From contig NZ_CP092109.1 in assembly GCF_025263685.1 (NCBI RefSeq), positions 1,675,001 to 1,739,000 of the forward strand: a stretch of 64,000 nucleotides of DNA, written 5' to 3'. The notes beneath the pieces are model-generated. The model made no database searches. It was not told the DNA's origin and saw only the letters and a program-made list of their open reading frames with translations. Each line of letters starts with the position of its first letter. Within the stretch, counting starts at the first letter, position 1. A program made the position numbers and the translations under genes. The stretch comes from Geoalkalibacter halelectricus. GTDB taxonomy: Bacteria > Desulfobacterota > Desulfuromonadia > Desulfuromonadales > Geoalkalibacteraceae. Below are positions 1-9,731 of this stretch, piece by piece.

Positions 1-38
1 ACACCCACGAAAACCGCAATCCACTTGTGCATCTTCAT
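1..38 (-). CDS. 5' end of a gene leaving the window, probably an exported protein
   Basis: Only the first 12 codons are present, beginning M-K-M-H-K-W-I-A-V-F on the minus strand. A GGAG-type ribosome-binding site lies just upstream of the ATG. The short basic start followed by hydrophobic residues looks like the beginning of a signal peptide. It lies about 80 bases downstream of amtB on the same strand, so it could be the third gene of the glnK-amtB transcript. The product cannot be identified from this fragment. Confidence 0.5.
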   Translation of the reverse strand, partial: MKMHKWIAVFVG

Positions 39-119
39 TTGCCTGATCTCCTTTGCATGGTGAGAGGATAAGCCCCGACCGGCCAAACACCGGCCGGGGC
101 AGGATAAAGCCCTGAGTGT

Positions 120-1442
120 CTAACGCAGCTTCTGGGAGCCCTGCCCGAACTCGGGATAGGCTTCCATGCCCAGTTCCGCGGTATCCATGCCGCTGTGTTC
201 TTCCTCGGGCGACACCCGGATGCCGACGGTGAACTTCAGACCCAGCCAGGCCAGGGCGCTGAGAAGCGAAACAAAGATTCCGACCGTGACCACGCCGAGC
301 AGCTGCACGAAGAAGCTGGCATCGCTGTTGGTGAGGGGAACCGCCAGGGTGCCCCAGATCCCGCACACCAGATGCACCGAGAGGGCACCGACCACGTCGT
401 CGATCTTGAGTTTGTCGAACAGGGGCACGGCCAGCACCACCAGCACGCCACCCACCGCGCCGATGAGCACCGCGACGCCGGGCGAGGGCGTATCGGGTCC
501 GGCGGTGATGGACACCAGACCGGCCAGGGCGCCGTTGAGAGCCATGGACAGGTCGACCTTTTTGTAGATGACCTGCAGGGCGACCATGGCGGCGATGATG
601 CCGCCGGCGGCGGCCAGATTGGTATTGAGATAGACCACCGACATCTCGATGACCGCATCGGCCGACCCCAGGGCCAGCACCGAACCGCCGTTGAAACCGA
701 ACCAGCCGAGCCACAGGATGAAGGTGCCGAGGGTGGCCAGGGGCATGCTCGAACCGGGAATCGGATTGATCCGGCCGTCCGCCCCATACTTGCCCTTGCG
801 CGCCCCGAGGATGAGGGCGCCGGTCAGAGCCGCCCAGCCGCCCACCGAGTGTACGATGGTGGAGCCCGCGTAATCGGCGAAGCCCATTTCGTCAAGCCAG
901 CCGCCGCCCCAACTCCAGGCACCCTGGATGGGGTAGATGATGCCGGTGAGCACGATGACGAAAATCAGAAACGGCCACAGCTTGATGCGCTCGGCGACGG
1001 TGCCCGAAACCACCGAGGCCGCGGTCGCCACGAACACCATCTGGAAGAACCAGTCCGAGCCGCTGGCATATTCGGCCGAATAATCACCGGCAAGCGCCGC
1101 GGCGTCATCCGGGCCCCAGAGTCCCAGCCCGCCGATGAATCCGCCGTCGACGCCCGAATACATCAGGTTGTAGCCGATCAGGTAATAGAGAATCCCCGCC
1201 AAGGAATAAAGCGAGATGTTCTTGAGGCAGATGGTGGCGACGTTTTTGCTGCGCACCATGCCGGCCTCGAGCATGGCGAAGCCAGCGGCCATCCACATGA
1301 CCAGCACGCCGCTGATGAGAAAGGAGAAGCTGTTGAGGATGAAGGCGACCTCGGAGATGACACTCTCCTCGGCCAGGGCCAGGGCCGGCCAGGCAAGCAA
1401 ACCCAGGGCCGCGGCGACGATGAACAGGGTTGTTTTTTTCAT
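120..1442 (-). CDS. amtB: Ammonium transporter Amt
   Basis: This is an inner-membrane ammonium channel of 440 residues with an N-terminal signal peptide (roughly residues 1-24) and about eleven hydrophobic segments. Family landmarks are visible: the aromatic gate region WFFQMVF, the first pore histidine in VHSVGGWAALTG and the second in LSVHLVCGIWGT. A GGAGG ribosome-binding site precedes the ATG. The gene follows glnK by 36 bases, the classical arrangement in which the P-II protein plugs the channel when nitrogen is plentiful. Transcription most likely comes from the sigma-54 promoter upstream of glnK. Confidence 0.97.
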   Translation of the reverse strand: MKKTTLFIVAAALGLLAWPALALAEESVISEVAFILNSFSFLISGVLVMWMAAGFAMLEAGMVRSKNVATICLKNISLYSLAGILYYLIGYNLMYSGVDGGFIGGLGLWGPDDAAALAGDYSAEYASGSDWFFQMVFVATAASVVSGTVAERIKLWPFLIFVIVLTGIIYPIQGAWSWGGGWLDEMGFADYAGSTIVHSVGGWAALTGALILGARKGKYGADGRINPIPGSSMPLATLGTFILWLGWFGFNGGSVLALGSADAVIEMSVVYLNTNLAAAGGIIAAMVALQVIYKKVDLSMALNGALAGLVSITAGPDTPSPGVAVLIGAVGGVLVVLAVPLFDKLKIDDVVGALSVHLVCGIWGTLAVPLTNSDASFFVQLLGVVTVGIFVSLLSALAWLGLKFTVGIRVSPEEEHSGMDTAELGMEAYPEFGQGSQKLR

Positions 1443-1478
1443 GATCCTACCTCCGATGAAATTTGACTTCGCTGGGCG

Positions 1479-1949
<471 letters not shown>

Positions 1950-2030
1950 TCACCGCAAAACCCGCTGTTCAATTTAGGGGCGGGCCGTCAGGAACAGCTT
2001 CCGTCGGGCCGCGCTTTTGCGTAGATATTA

Positions 2031-2046
2031 AGCAGGGTTCGTGCCA
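2031..2046 (-). promoter_or_regulatory. Sigma-54 promoter for glnK-amtB
   Basis: On the minus strand the sequence TGGCACGAACCCTGCT has the invariant GG and GC separated by ten bases, with TGGCAC at -24 and CTGC at -12. This departs from the TGGCAC-N5-TTGC consensus at one base. It points toward glnK with a leader of about 200 bases. Nitrogen-controlled sigma-54 transcription of glnK-amtB is well established in other proteobacteria. Confidence 0.75.
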
Positions 2047-2149
2047 AACATAAAACCATCATAATTTCGCACATTACCGATCTCAACCGACCCATTCTTG
2101 CTCATTTATTGGGCACGGCTCAGGATCTCCTGCCGACTTTCCACGCAGA

Positions 2150-3724
2150 TCACTCAACGGGCAGGCCAATGCGGAAGCAGGCCCCCTGCCCGGGGGCGGA
2201 TTCCAACAGCAGGCGCCCGGCGTGGTCGCCAATGATGTTGCGGCAGATATAAAGCCCCAGCCCCGTCCCCTCACCCTCCTTGCGCGTGGTGAAAAAGGGC
2301 TCGAAGACCTTCTTTTGCAGTTGCGCATCCATGCCCGGCCCGGTATCGGCAAAGGCCATCTCGACCCATCCGGGCTCGGCAAGGCGTGAGCTGATGCGGA
2401 GGGCACCGTCTTTTTTCATGGCCTGAACGGCATTCATGACCAAATTGATGAACACCTGCTTGAGCTTGTTGGGATCGGCCTGCACCAGGGGCAGCTCGAC
2501 GAAATCCTCGTGGACCTCGATATTGTTGCGCGTGAGTTCGTACTTCACCAGGCGCAGCACATCGCGCACGGTTTCGTTGAGGTCGGTAAAGCGCTTGTGC
2601 GTCTCGCCCCCGCGGGAAAAAGACAACAGCCCGCCGGTCAACGCCTTGAGCCGATCGGTTTCGCTGTCGATGCGTTCGAGCAGCTCTTGCTGGTCGGGAG
2701 CGATCTGTTCCTCGCGCAACAGCAGTTGCACGGCATAGGCGATGATGCTGAGGGGATTGTTGATTTCATGGGCGATTCCGGCGGAGAGGCGGCCGAGTTC
2801 GGCGAGCTTCTCCGATTGGATGGTCTGGTCGAGCAGGCGCTTGAACTCGGTCACATCCTCGACGATGACCACCGCGCCAGTCGTGGTGTCCTGGTCCTTG
2901 AGCGCCGCGATCCGCCGCTTTTGAAAGCGCACCTCACCACGCAGGTCGCGGTGGGCCAGGCGTAATTTTTCCGAAACGCCGCTGCGCAGAACCTGACGGA
3001 GGCGCTCCGCCATGCCCTCGCCCTCCAACTGGGGAAACAGCCGCAGCAGATCGCGCCCGAGCGCCTCGGCCTCTCTCACTCCGCTCAAGGCCTCCATGCC
3101 CGGATTCCATGAGGTGATCCGCAAATCCGGGTCGACGGTATAGATGCCCAGATCAACGCTCTTGAGGATGCGACTGTTGAACTGATGAAGATCGCGGTAC
3201 TGATTGGACATGTGCCGCAGGTTCTGATAAAGACGGGCATTTTCGATGGCCGTGGCGGCCTGGCGGCCAAGAATCACCAGCAGTTCAAGATCCTCTTCGG
3301 CAAAGGCCTGGGGTTGGGTGCTCTCGACGTTGAACACGCCCAAGACCTTGTCGCGCGCCATCAGGGGCACCGCCAATTCACTGCGGGCGTCGGCGATGCC
3401 GGCGACATACTCTGGGGTGGCGCGCAGATCATTGATCAGCACCGGCCGGCCCGACGCCGCAACCCGGCCCATGACGCCCTGCCCCACGCTGATGGGCACG
3501 GCGGTGGCTTGAGTATCGTAGCCGTAGGAAGCCGCCGTCACCAGGGTTCGGGTGGCGTCATCGAGGAGGCGAATGATGGCGTTGTCGAAATGAAAGACGT
3601 CGCGGGAAATATCGAGGATCCGGCCGAGCAGCGCCGAGAGTTCCGTGGTCGAAGCCAGTTCCTGGCCGATATCGATCAGGGCCTGCAGCAGACGTTCGCG
3701 TTTGTCGTGGTTTTTTTTGGCCAT
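2150..3724 (-). CDS. GAF-PAS sensor histidine kinase (NtrB-like core)
   Basis: This soluble 524-residue kinase has a GAF domain (about residues 30-165), a PAS domain (about 190-295), a HisKA segment with the phospho-acceptor His319 in AGIAHEINNPL, and a HATPase domain with an N box (LVMNAVQAM), G1 (DTGPGMD) and G2 (GTGLGLYICRN). No membrane segment is visible, so it should sense a cytoplasmic signal through GAF or PAS. The ATG at MAKKNHDKRE was preferred because the upstream extension looks non-coding. No response regulator is adjacent, so its partner is unknown. Confidence 0.9.
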   Translation of the reverse strand: MAKKNHDKRERLLQALIDIGQELASTTELSALLGRILDISRDVFHFDNAIIRLLDDATRTLVTAASYGYDTQATAVPISVGQGVMGRVAASGRPVLINDLRATPEYVAGIADARSELAVPLMARDKVLGVFNVESTQPQAFAEEDLELLVILGRQAATAIENARLYQNLRHMSNQYRDLHQFNSRILKSVDLGIYTVDPDLRITSWNPGMEALSGVREAEALGRDLLRLFPQLEGEGMAERLRQVLRSGVSEKLRLAHRDLRGEVRFQKRRIAALKDQDTTTGAVVIVEDVTEFKRLLDQTIQSEKLAELGRLSAGIAHEINNPLSIIAYAVQLLLREEQIAPDQQELLERIDSETDRLKALTGGLLSFSRGGETHKRFTDLNETVRDVLRLVKYELTRNNIEVHEDFVELPLVQADPNKLKQVFINLVMNAVQAMKKDGALRISSRLAEPGWVEMAFADTGPGMDAQLQKKVFEPFFTTRKEGEGTGLGLYICRNIIGDHAGRLLLESAPGQGACFRIGLPVE

Positions 3725-3985
3725 CCCTGCCCTTTCCACCGCCAGTCTGGAAGCGCGCCTGGCTGGGGCATTTTTCGCACAAGCCGTGCCAGAGCCCGAG
3801 GTTGGCCTGGTAATCACTGATTTTCAGGCACTTAGGACCGGCTGCCGAGCAGGGTGACCACGCCCTGCTGCCTGTTCTTTTAACAACCTTTGCTTAAAAA
3901 GCAGGCACGTGGAGGATTTTGATCCACCGCGAAGCAGGGGCGCACAGAGCGGGCGAAATAATGCCCGCCGAATACACTTTGCCCC

Positions 3986-4014
3986 TTGCCTCCGAAGCAG
4001 GGATCTCCTATACT
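3986..4014 (+). promoter_or_regulatory. Sigma-70 promoter of the putative 6S RNA
   Basis: A -35 box TTGCCT and a -10 box TATACT are separated by exactly 17 bases. The predicted start is near 4021. A strong GC inverted repeat (GCGGGC/GCCCGC) lies directly upstream. There is no reading frame with a ribosome-binding site downstream on this strand, which supports an RNA gene. Confidence 0.7.
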
Positions 4015-4020
4015 CAACCC

Positions 4021-4213
4021 TAAACGAGCCGCTCTCTGCCCTACAGGTGAGGTCAAGAACGCCCACGCGGAATAATATCTTTTCGGGATTTCCTTCCGTG
4101 ACGCGGTGTGCCTGCCCGCCCCGTAGCGGGACGCCTGATGCGTCGCCTGGAAAACCCACCTTGTTGGTTCTCGTTGTGAGGCCAATGTCCCACGGTAGGC
4201 GTGGAGAGGGCAC
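4021..4213 (+). ncRNA. ssrS: Probable 6S RNA
   Basis: This stretch without a gene lies between a good promoter and an intrinsic terminator. Its ends pair: CTCTCTGCCCTAC near 4033 pairs imperfectly with GTAGGCGTGGAGAG near 4197. A second helix (GGGATTTCC with GGAAAACCC) and a strong apical hairpin (GACGC/GCGTC, then CCCGC/GCGGG) follow, leaving large unpaired stretches in between. A roughly 190-base rod with a central bubble is the 6S RNA design, in which the RNA binds sigma-70 holoenzyme as a promoter mimic. The identity rests on structure and length, not on sequence similarity. A different structured small RNA remains possible. Confidence 0.65.
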
Positions 4214-4218
4214 CAAAG

Positions 4219-4249
4219 AAAAAGGCGCCGCATTGTCGGGCGCCTTTTT
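4219..4249 (+). terminator. Intrinsic terminator after the putative 6S RNA
   Basis: AAAAAGGCGCC pairs with GGCGCCTTTTT around a short loop, with more T residues downstream. The A tract on the 5' side would let it also work on the minus strand. Confidence 0.8.
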
Positions 4250-4293
4250 ACGTTTTTTTACGTTTTCATGCGCAAATACAGCCTTTTATGCGC

Positions 4294-4506
4294 TTAGCGA
4301 TAAGGGAACTCCGCCTTGGAGCGGCTGATCTCCTCACATTCGGCGAAATCCCAACAGCGTTTTTCATTGCCGCTGGTTTGCACAACCATATGGTCCGTCG
4401 AGCAGCTCAGCACACGTCCTTCCTCGTGGCTGCCCGGATGCGAAACAAAGGCGTCGTTGCCTGACTGGGCTTCCTGACACAGATAGTCGAAGCGATCCTT
4501 TCTCAT
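4294..4506 (-). CDS. Small conserved-looking protein of unknown function
   Basis: This 70-residue soluble protein begins MRKDRFDYLCQEAQSG and contains the cysteine-bearing segment RCWDFAECEEI. The start was chosen because AGGAGG lies five bases upstream of this ATG. It is acidic, has three cysteines and no membrane segment. I do not recognise a family. It is divergent from the TraB-like gene and follows the putative 6S RNA on the opposite strand. Confidence 0.7.
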   Translation of the reverse strand: MRKDRFDYLCQEAQSGNDAFVSHPGSHEEGRVLSCSTDHMVVQTSGNEKRCWDFAECEEISRSKAEFPYR

Positions 4507-4668
4507 GACGTCCTCCTTTTTCACGCTTTCCTCAATCTCTGACCAATTATATCACAATTGCGCCGGCGCTCAGCTTTGCCGCCGCCCGGGAAATTTTTCT
4601 CCTCTCCCCCACCCGCCTGTGTTACCATCGCGCGCGAAAAACGCTCTGCGAAGGGACAGCTATTCACC

Positions 4669-5835
4669 ATGAACCATTCCGACATTCACCGCCTGACCCT
4701 GGACGACAAGGAAATCATCCTGGTCGGTACCGCGCATATTTCCCGCGAGTCGGTGGACACCGTGACACGGGTGATTGCCGAGGAGCAGCCCGATACGGTG
4801 TGCATCGAACTGGATGAACAGCGCTTTCAGGCGCTGAAAAACACCAACAAGTGGGAATCGCTCAACCTCAAGGAAGTCATCCGCAAGGGCCAGGTTCCCT
4901 TTCTCATGACCAACCTGGCCCTGGCCGCCTTTCAGAAGCGCATGGGCCTGCAAACGGGGATTCGTCCCGGCGCCGAAATGGCCGCCGCCGCCGATGCCGC
5001 GGCGGCTCTGGGCGCGCGCGTGGAACTGGTGGACCGCAATATCCGCACCACGTTGCTGCGCGTGTGGCGGCGCACCAGCCTGTGGAAAAAGGCGCACATT
5101 ATGGCGACCCTTGTGGCCAGCCTGTTTGAGTCGCAAAAGGCCAGCGAGGAAGAGTTGGCGCGACTGCGCCAAACGGACACGCTTTCGGCCATGCTTGAGG
5201 AAATGAGCCGCATGCTGCCGTCGGTCAAAAGCGTGCTGGTGGATGAGCGCGACATCTACATGGCTTACCATATCCGCAACGCGCCGGGCCGGCGCATTGT
5301 GGCGGTGCTGGGCGCGGCGCACATTCCCGGCATCAAGCGGCTCTTCGGCGAGGACATCAGCGCCGCGACCATCGCCGAGATATCGCGCGTGCCGCCCAAG
5401 CCCATCATTTCGCGGGCGATTCCCTGGATCATTCCGGCCGTGGTCATCAGCCTGTTCGTGCTGGGTTTTTTTCTCGGTGATCGCCAGCAGGTGGCCGGCG
5501 CCGCCCTGGCCTGGGTTCTGGCCAACGGCGGCCTTTCGGCCCTGGGGGCGCTGCTGGCCCTGGGGCATCCCCTGACGGTCGCCAGCGCGTTTTTCGCCGC
5601 CCCCCTCACCTCCCTCAACCCGACCGTGGGCGCGGGCTTCGTCACCGGCCTGGTGCAGGTGATGGTGGCGGCGCCGACGGTGCGCGACATGGAGCGGGTC
5701 GGGGATGATCTGGTCTCGGTGCGCGGCTGGTGGTCCAACCGTCTGGCGCGCGTGCTGCTGGTCTTCGTCTTCTCCTCCCTCGGCTCGACCCTGGGCACCT
5801 TTCTCGCCTTCCACTGGCTCAAGGACTTGATTTAA
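4669..5835 (+). CDS. TraB/PrgY-family membrane protein
   Basis: This 388-residue protein has an N-terminal TraB domain opening with the family motif LVGTAHISRESVDTV, a second conserved patch VLGAAHIPGI, and a C-terminal third with several hydrophobic helices. Family members include plasmid TraB/PrgY, linked to inhibition of peptide pheromones, and have a fold related to the Tiki metalloprotease group. The cellular role in free-living bacteria is not settled. The start was placed at MNHSDIHRL, behind AAGGGA, because the upstream extension lacks domain similarity. It stands alone between divergent and downstream unrelated genes. Confidence 0.85.
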   Translation: MNHSDIHRLTLDDKEIILVGTAHISRESVDTVTRVIAEEQPDTVCIELDEQRFQALKNTNKWESLNLKEVIRKGQVPFLMTNLALAAFQKRMGLQTGIRPGAEMAAAADAAAALGARVELVDRNIRTTLLRVWRRTSLWKKAHIMATLVASLFESQKASEEELARLRQTDTLSAMLEEMSRMLPSVKSVLVDERDIYMAYHIRNAPGRRIVAVLGAAHIPGIKRLFGEDISAATIAEISRVPPKPIISRAIPWIIPAVVISLFVLGFFLGDRQQVAGAALAWVLANGGLSALGALLALGHPLTVASAFFAAPLTSLNPTVGAGFVTGLVQVMVAAPTVRDMERVGDDLVSVRGWWSNRLARVLLVFVFSSLGSTLGTFLAFHWLKDLI

Positions 5836-5996
5836 CTGGAAAAACGCAAACCTAGCCGCACCCTGGTCGTTCTTTAATGCCGCCACAACCATGCTTTAAC
5901 ACTTTCCCCCTAGCCTTCGATCCAGGCCTATCTCAATCAGGGCCGGCAACCGTCGGCCCCCATGACAACAATCACGGAGCTTAGGGAGGAAAGACA

Positions 5997-7577
5997 ATGA
6001 TCGCTTTGGTACGCAAAAAAACGGCAGTCATTCACATTGCCCTGCTGGTGCTGTTGTTGCCCGGGTTGTGTTTTGGCAACAACGGCGTTCGCGGCATGGC
6101 GACGCCGCCACACAAGGCTGCGCAGGCCAAGAACATCATTCTGTTCATCGGCGACGGCATGCAACTTGAGCATGAAATCGCCTACAGCCGCTACCTGACG
6201 GGTGAGGATTTCGGCCTGGTCTGGAACAACTTCGATCACGAGGTTCCCGTCGCCACCTGGGATGTGACCACCTACAACCGCTACGCCCGCGATCTGGGCG
6301 TGGCGCCCTTCGCCTACGACAGCTTCGACCCGATGGTCGGCTACAATCCCAACCTGGGCGGCTTCGAGCGCTACCCGCTGGATAACAGCGGCTCGGACAA
6401 TTATTTTCTGCGGCCGCGCTATGCCACCGATTCGGCTTCGTCGGCCACCGCCATGGCCACCGGCTATAAAACCGACGACGGCAGAATCGCCTGGCTCTCC
6501 GGTGCCCCCGAGGATGGCGCCCTGAAAACCATCGCCGAGATTGTGCGCGATTATAACGGTGGCGCCATTGGCGTGGTCAGCACCGTGCCTTTCAGCCACG
6601 CTACGCCCGCGGCCTTCGTCTCACACAACGTCCACCGCAACAACTACTTCACCGGGCGCAGCGGCTATCAGGGCCTGGGAATCGCCGATGAAATCATTCA
6701 GGTGATCAAGCCCGAAGTGGTCATCGGCGGCGGCCACCCCGACTACAACAGCGGGTTCATGTCGCGCGCCCTTTACGATGAGCTTCAGGAAAGCAGCGAA
6801 TACCTCTTGGTTGAGCGCCTCCCCGGCGACGACGGCGGCCAGGCGCTGCTCGAGGGAGCCCGCCAGGCGGCCAAACAGGGCAAGAAGCTTTTCGGTCTGT
6901 TCGGCGGCGCCGGCGGCAACTTCGAACCGCCCCTGGTCACGCACGACCCCGGCCATCCGAGTGTCGAAGTCGCCACCATTGAAAATCCCACCCTCGCCGA
7001 CGCCACCCTGGCCGCTCTTGAGGTGCTCAGCACCAATGAAAAAGGTTTCTTCCTCATGGTCGAGCAGGGCGACATCGATTGGGCCAATCACGCCAACGAC
7101 TATTTCTGGATGATGGGCACCATGCACGACCTGCATGAGGCGGTCAAGGCCGCCGTCGCCTTCGTCAACCGGAATGGCGATCACATCGATTGGAGCAACA
7201 CCCTGCTGTTGGTGACCAGCGACCACGGCAACAGCTACATGCGTCTCAATCCCGCCCTGCCCATGGGCAAGGGGGTACTCCCCACGCCGAGCGAAATTCT
7301 GGTGTGGAACCAGAATCCGACCGAGGGCCTAACACCCAAGGTCACCTATGGCACAGGCAGCCATACCAACGAGTTGACAAGCCTCTACGCGCAGGGCGCA
7401 GCCGCGGATCTGCTCGGCCAATATGAAGGGTTCTGGTACCCTGGCACCCGCATTATCGACAACACCCATATTTTCGAAGTCATGCGTGAATTCGCCCTTG
7501 ATTGGGAATACGCAGGCTGGCGGCCGGGAACATCGCGCAAGCCTTTTCTGGAGCATCTCCCGGCATTCGCACGCTAA
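5997..7577 (+). CDS. Secreted alkaline phosphatase
   Basis: This 526-residue enzyme hydrolyses phosphomonoesters in the periplasm or outside the cell. A signal peptide covers about residues 1-24. Metal- and substrate-site motifs of the alkaline phosphatase family are visible: LFIGDGM, the nucleophile region TDSASSATAMATG, VTSDHGNS and the late histidine in GTGSHTNELT. The nucleophile is the first Ser of DSASSATA. AGGAGG lies close upstream of the ATG. No Pho box is evident in the 160 bases upstream. A strong hairpin terminator follows, shared with the convergent transpeptidase gene. Confidence 0.93.
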   Translation: MIALVRKKTAVIHIALLVLLLPGLCFGNNGVRGMATPPHKAAQAKNIILFIGDGMQLEHEIAYSRYLTGEDFGLVWNNFDHEVPVATWDVTTYNRYARDLGVAPFAYDSFDPMVGYNPNLGGFERYPLDNSGSDNYFLRPRYATDSASSATAMATGYKTDDGRIAWLSGAPEDGALKTIAEIVRDYNGGAIGVVSTVPFSHATPAAFVSHNVHRNNYFTGRSGYQGLGIADEIIQVIKPEVVIGGGHPDYNSGFMSRALYDELQESSEYLLVERLPGDDGGQALLEGARQAAKQGKKLFGLFGGAGGNFEPPLVTHDPGHPSVEVATIENPTLADATLAALEVLSTNEKGFFLMVEQGDIDWANHANDYFWMMGTMHDLHEAVKAAVAFVNRNGDHIDWSNTLLLVTSDHGNSYMRLNPALPMGKGVLPTPSEILVWNQNPTEGLTPKVTYGTGSHTNELTSLYAQGAAADLLGQYEGFWYPGTRIIDNTHIFEVMREFALDWEYAGWRPGTSRKPFLEHLPAFAR

Positions 7578-7637
7578 ACGGGCAATTGGCGAGACCTAAA
7601 CAGAGATGGGCCGACGCCCCCAAGGGGCGACCAGATG

Positions 7638-7678
7638 GAAAACGCCGCAGGGAATAGAATTTCCTGCGGCGTTTTTTT
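7638..7678. terminator. Bidirectional terminator
   Basis: AAAACGCCGCAGGAA-type left arm pairs with TTCCTGCGGCGTTTTTTT. A and T tracts on both sides fit termination of both the phosphatase and the convergent transpeptidase gene. Confidence 0.88.
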
Positions 7679-7738
7679 ATTGGGGATATTTAGGCAGCCT
7701 GGGGCCGGAGGGTTCGGTCCTGCACGCGCAATCTTTCG

Positions 7739-9469
7739 TCAATTGCCGACATCACCCTCTGCTGTGTGTTTGAAACTTGCGGTCTGCACCGAGAGATTGC
7801 GCTGCTGATCAAGGGCCACGGCCAGGACGTTGTCGCGCTGGTAGGGATCGGAGCGAAATTGAACGACTCCGTGGTTGTCGACCCAGGCGGTGAAATACAC
7901 CAGGTGCACCGCAATGGGGCGCCGCAGCGTGACCTGCTTGGGCTCGGAGGCGTTGAGGGCGCGATGCAGCCGGTCGCAATCCCAGGCCGGTTGATCCTCG
8001 AGCAGGTACTGAGCGAGGTCAGCGGCCCGCTCGACGCGAATGCACCCGGAGCTGAAGGTGCGCTCACGACGGTTGAAAAGATGGCGATCCGGGGAATCGT
8101 GCAGATAGATGTCCAAATCATTGGGGAACATAAACTTGACCTGCCCCAGGGGGTTCCAGGGGCCGGGCCGCTGGCGCAAAAGACCCGGGAAGGTGCGCGC
8201 CGTGGCGCGCTGCCAGTCGATTTCAGACGGATGGATGGGGTCGCGCGATGGACCGCGCCAGGGAATGATCTCGTAGTGGTTGGCATCGAGGTAGCCGCGA
8301 TCGGCGCGAATTCGCGGCAGCTTGTCCTGCTGCAGGATGGTGGGCGGCACGCCCCAGTAGGGAGCGAATTCCAAATAGGTCATACGGCCGGAAAACACCG
8401 GTGTTTTGCGCCTCGTGGTGCCGACCACCACGGGCATGTGCATGACCACCCGACCCTGTTCCACCACCTGCAGGCTGAAATCGGCGATATTGACGATGAT
8501 GTGGCGTGATCCCAGATCCTCCGGCAGCCAGCGCCGGCGCTCCAGATTGAGCTCCATCTGCCGAATACGCTCCTCGACGGAGCGATTGAGTTCGGCCAGG
8601 GTCTTGGGTCCCACCGCACCGTCGGGCGAAAGTCCGTGACGGCGCTGGAACCGCACCACCGCGGCAACGATATCTCCCTGATAGAGTTGGGGATATTCCG
8701 CGTCTGGTGCAACAAGATCGCCGCTCATCCACAGGCGCTGGCGCAACACTGCGACGCGCGGATCTGTACCGCCGCGCCGCAGAATCTCGCCCTCGGGCAC
8801 TCGCGGCCAGCCGCCGACTCTTTGAATCAGGCGGTAGCGTTGCAACTCCTCGCGCAGGTGAAGATATTCCGAGCCGGCAGGGGCCAGATCGTGCAGCACC
8901 CCGGCGACATCTCCTGACTGCACCGCCATATTGAGCGCGGCGACCACATCGGTGCGGCGCAGGCGCGCGCGCCACTCCCCGGCGTAAAGCTCGTTGGGGT
9001 CGACCTGTCCGACACTCAAACGCGAGGCATGCAGCACAAAGGCATGGCTGAGCAGCAGATCGAGCTGCGCGACCGCCAGGGAATCGAAAAGAACCTCATG
9101 ATACCCATAATCATCGACCTGGCTGCGAAGTTGCTCGATCAGCCCCAGGTGATAGCCCTGGCTGTGCAGCCCGTCCTCCTCGGCGGCGCGTAGAAATTGC
9201 ATCAGAACGCTTGCCTGCTCTGCCGAATGCGATTCACCGAACCAAACCGCGGCAAAATCCCGCTCCTGGTAAAACTGCCGCACCTGATCAAAGAGCGGCA
9301 GCCAGGCATCGCCGAGAAAAACCTGCTCCTGGGTCGCGCGACCGAGGAGATCCTCGATCTGATCGGCGACCAGCCGAACCACGGGCTCGCTCGGTGCCGC
9401 GCGCACCACGGCGGCCATCATCAACACAAACAGACCCGCGACAATCAGGCGGCTTGCAACCAGTTTCAT
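7739..9469 (-). CDS. L,D-transpeptidase with peptidoglycan-binding domain (YcbB/LdtD type)
   Basis: This exported 576-residue protein forms or edits 3-3 cross-links in peptidoglycan. In order it shows a signal peptide ending near VVRA-AP, an N-terminal scaffold domain, a PG_binding_1 domain (VVRFQRRHGLSPDGAVG) and a YkuD catalytic domain. The active-site segment reads FSSGCIRVERA, with the catalytic cysteine and following arginine. The long insertion before that motif is typical of the YcbB group. The start MKLVASRL was chosen because it begins the signal peptide, with GAAAGGG upstream. It is divergent from the rhomboid gene. Confidence 0.92.
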   Translation of the reverse strand: MKLVASRLIVAGLFVLMMAAVVRAAPSEPVVRLVADQIEDLLGRATQEQVFLGDAWLPLFDQVRQFYQERDFAAVWFGESHSAEQASVLMQFLRAAEEDGLHSQGYHLGLIEQLRSQVDDYGYHEVLFDSLAVAQLDLLLSHAFVLHASRLSVGQVDPNELYAGEWRARLRRTDVVAALNMAVQSGDVAGVLHDLAPAGSEYLHLREELQRYRLIQRVGGWPRVPEGEILRRGGTDPRVAVLRQRLWMSGDLVAPDAEYPQLYQGDIVAAVVRFQRRHGLSPDGAVGPKTLAELNRSVEERIRQMELNLERRRWLPEDLGSRHIIVNIADFSLQVVEQGRVVMHMPVVVGTTRRKTPVFSGRMTYLEFAPYWGVPPTILQQDKLPRIRADRGYLDANHYEIIPWRGPSRDPIHPSEIDWQRATARTFPGLLRQRPGPWNPLGQVKFMFPNDLDIYLHDSPDRHLFNRRERTFSSGCIRVERAADLAQYLLEDQPAWDCDRLHRALNASEPKQVTLRRPIAVHLVYFTAWVDNHGVVQFRSDPYQRDNVLAVALDQQRNLSVQTASFKHTAEGDVGN

Positions 9470-9731
9470 GACGGCCCTTTCTCGATAAACCACACATACA
9501 AAAGCCAAGGCATCCCCCCCTCAGCCCTGCCCATAGCCCTATTATAGCGACTCCGGCATTCTGCTTCAGCGAAAATCAATTCCGAGCAGTGCTTTTTCCG
9601 ACCGAAACTGCAACTTTCCATTCCCGGCCTGTCCGGCGGCAAGATCCTTTTCATCCAGCTTCAACTTGCCGATTTTTTTACCCTGGGTTAGTCTTGGGGA
9701 ACTGTCTTAAGAAAAAAGGAGACCCCCATCC

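Noticed and set aside
236-1466. Several long frames opposite and out of phase with amtB
   Set aside because: They are His/Arg/Gly- or Arg/Ser-rich shadows created by GC-rich codon use, without ribosome-binding sites or domains. The same applies to antisense frames over rne, the ABC-F gene and the TraB-like gene.
3820-3985. Hairpins upstream of the putative 6S RNA (GTGGA/TCCAC and GCGGGC/GCCCGC) considered as a tRNA
   Set aside because: No cloverleaf, T-loop sequence or CCA end can be formed.
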